From an uncultured Clostridia bacterium (GTDB taxonomy: Bacteria > Bacillota > Clostridia > UBA1381): 15,146 nucleotides of DNA. Position 1 is the stretch's first letter. Each line of letters opens with the position of its first letter. This document shows positions 14,964 through 15,146 of the stretch, one piece after another. Location: positions 1-15,146 of the forward strand of contig CAUGRT010000052.1 of NCBI GenBank assembly GCA_959602045.1, read 5' to 3'. Made by a program: the position numbers and the translations under genes. The notes under the pieces are model-generated. The model was not told the DNA's origin and ran no database searches. It saw only the letters and a list, made by a program, of their open reading frames with translations.

Positions 14964-15040
14964 GCGCTCGTAGCTCAGTTGGATAGAGTGAACGGCTACG
15001 AACCGTTAGGTCGTGGGTTCGAATCCCTCCGGGCGTACCA
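14964..15040 (+). tRNA. tRNA-Arg, anticodon ACG (read as ICG)
   Basis: A 77-nt cloverleaf with encoded CCA. The acceptor pairs GCGCTCG with CGGGCGT (G-U at the first pair and T-G at the fifth), the D stem is GCTC/GAGT, the anticodon stem is AACGG/CCGTT with loop CTACGAA, and the T arm is GTGGG-TTCGAAT-CCCTC. The T stem has a U-U mismatch at its second pair. The anticodon A is normally deaminated to inosine and reads CGU, CGC and CGA. It has its own promoter and terminator. Confidence 0.95.
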
Positions 15041-15049
15041 TACCCCCAA

Positions 15050-15086
15050 AACATCCGCATATCTATGCGGATGTTTTTATTTTATA
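15050..15086 (+). terminator. Terminator of tRNA-Arg(ACG), probably bidirectional
   Basis: An 11-bp near-perfect palindrome (15051-15061 with 15064-15074) is followed by TTTTATTTTAT on the plus strand, 10 bp after the tRNA CCA. On the minus strand the same stem is followed by TTTTGGG, so it may also end the convergent gene at the window edge. Confidence 0.9.
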
Positions 15087-15104
15087 TTTTCCTATACACG
15101 TTTT

Positions 15105-15146
15105 TTACACGAATTTATTTAATACTTGGATTGCACGCTCCTCTTC
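15105..15146 (-). CDS. Possible C-terminal end of a convergent gene, cut by the window edge
   Basis: On the minus strand the last bases read in frame Glu-Glu-Glu-Arg-Ala-Ile-Gln-Val-Leu-Asn-Lys-Phe-Val and then TAA, a plausible amphipathic C-terminus. A hairpin about 30 bp downstream could be its terminator. Thirteen codons are too few to identify a product, and chance is a real alternative. Confidence 0.4.
   Translation of the reverse strand, partial: EEERAIQVLNKFV

Noticed and set aside
1..15146. CRISPR arrays, toxin-antitoxin pairs, retrons, phage genes or a new defence system
   Set aside because: No direct-repeat arrays, reverse transcriptase, nuclease/helicase islands or unexplained gene clusters were seen. 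Every sizeable gene matches a known family.

Overview
The window looks like chromosomal DNA of a spore-forming member of the Clostridia (Bacillota). The reasons are a complete dipicolinate synthase pair (dpaA-dpaB), a PdaA-type polysaccharide deacetylase, a SpoIIIE/FtsK translocase with a Gram-positive domain layout, good AGGAGG-type ribosome binding sites, and several near-consensus sigma-A promoters. The species cannot be named from the sequence.

Layout, left to right. (1) About 48-761: the C-terminal remnant of a TnpX-like large serine recombinase, the edge of a mobile element that is decayed or cut off. (2) 771-948: a minus-strand tRNA-Arg(CCG) with its own promoter and terminator. (3) 938-9905, minus strand: a housekeeping run transcribed right to left as ftsK/spoIIIE, ygiQ, folD, sbcD, sbcC and then the tRNA. 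ftsK/ygiQ, ygiQ/folD and sbcD/sbcC overlap. A 105-bp gap with a large inverted repeat separates folD from sbcD. (4) 9906-10119: the ftsK leader, with a good promoter and two hairpins. (5) 10120-11166, minus: galM, from a consensus promoter. (6) 11341-12914, plus: the dpaA-dpaB operon behind a candidate sigma-K promoter. (7) 12994-14389, plus: a secreted PdaA-like deacetylase with its own promoter and terminator. (8) 14387-14872, minus: a short ComEA-like helix-hairpin-helix protein. (9) 14911-15086, plus: tRNA-Arg(ACG) with promoter and terminator. The last 42 bases look like the C-terminus of a minus-strand gene that continues outside the window.

Functionally, the left half is DNA maintenance (SbcCD nuclease, FtsK/SpoIIIE chromosome pumping), one-carbon metabolism (FolD) and a radical SAM protein. 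The right half carries sporulation functions: dipicolinic acid synthesis and probably cortex muramic-lactam formation. GalM is ordinary sugar metabolism.

No stretch over 300 bases lacks a gene. I found no CRISPR array, phage module, toxin-antitoxin pair, defence island or convincing new system. The points worth a second look are regulatory or architectural: tRNA promoter bases inside the end of sbcC, a ygiQ tail overprinting the start of folD, the double-hairpin ftsK leader, the folD-sbcD dyad and the sigma-K-like dpaA promoter.
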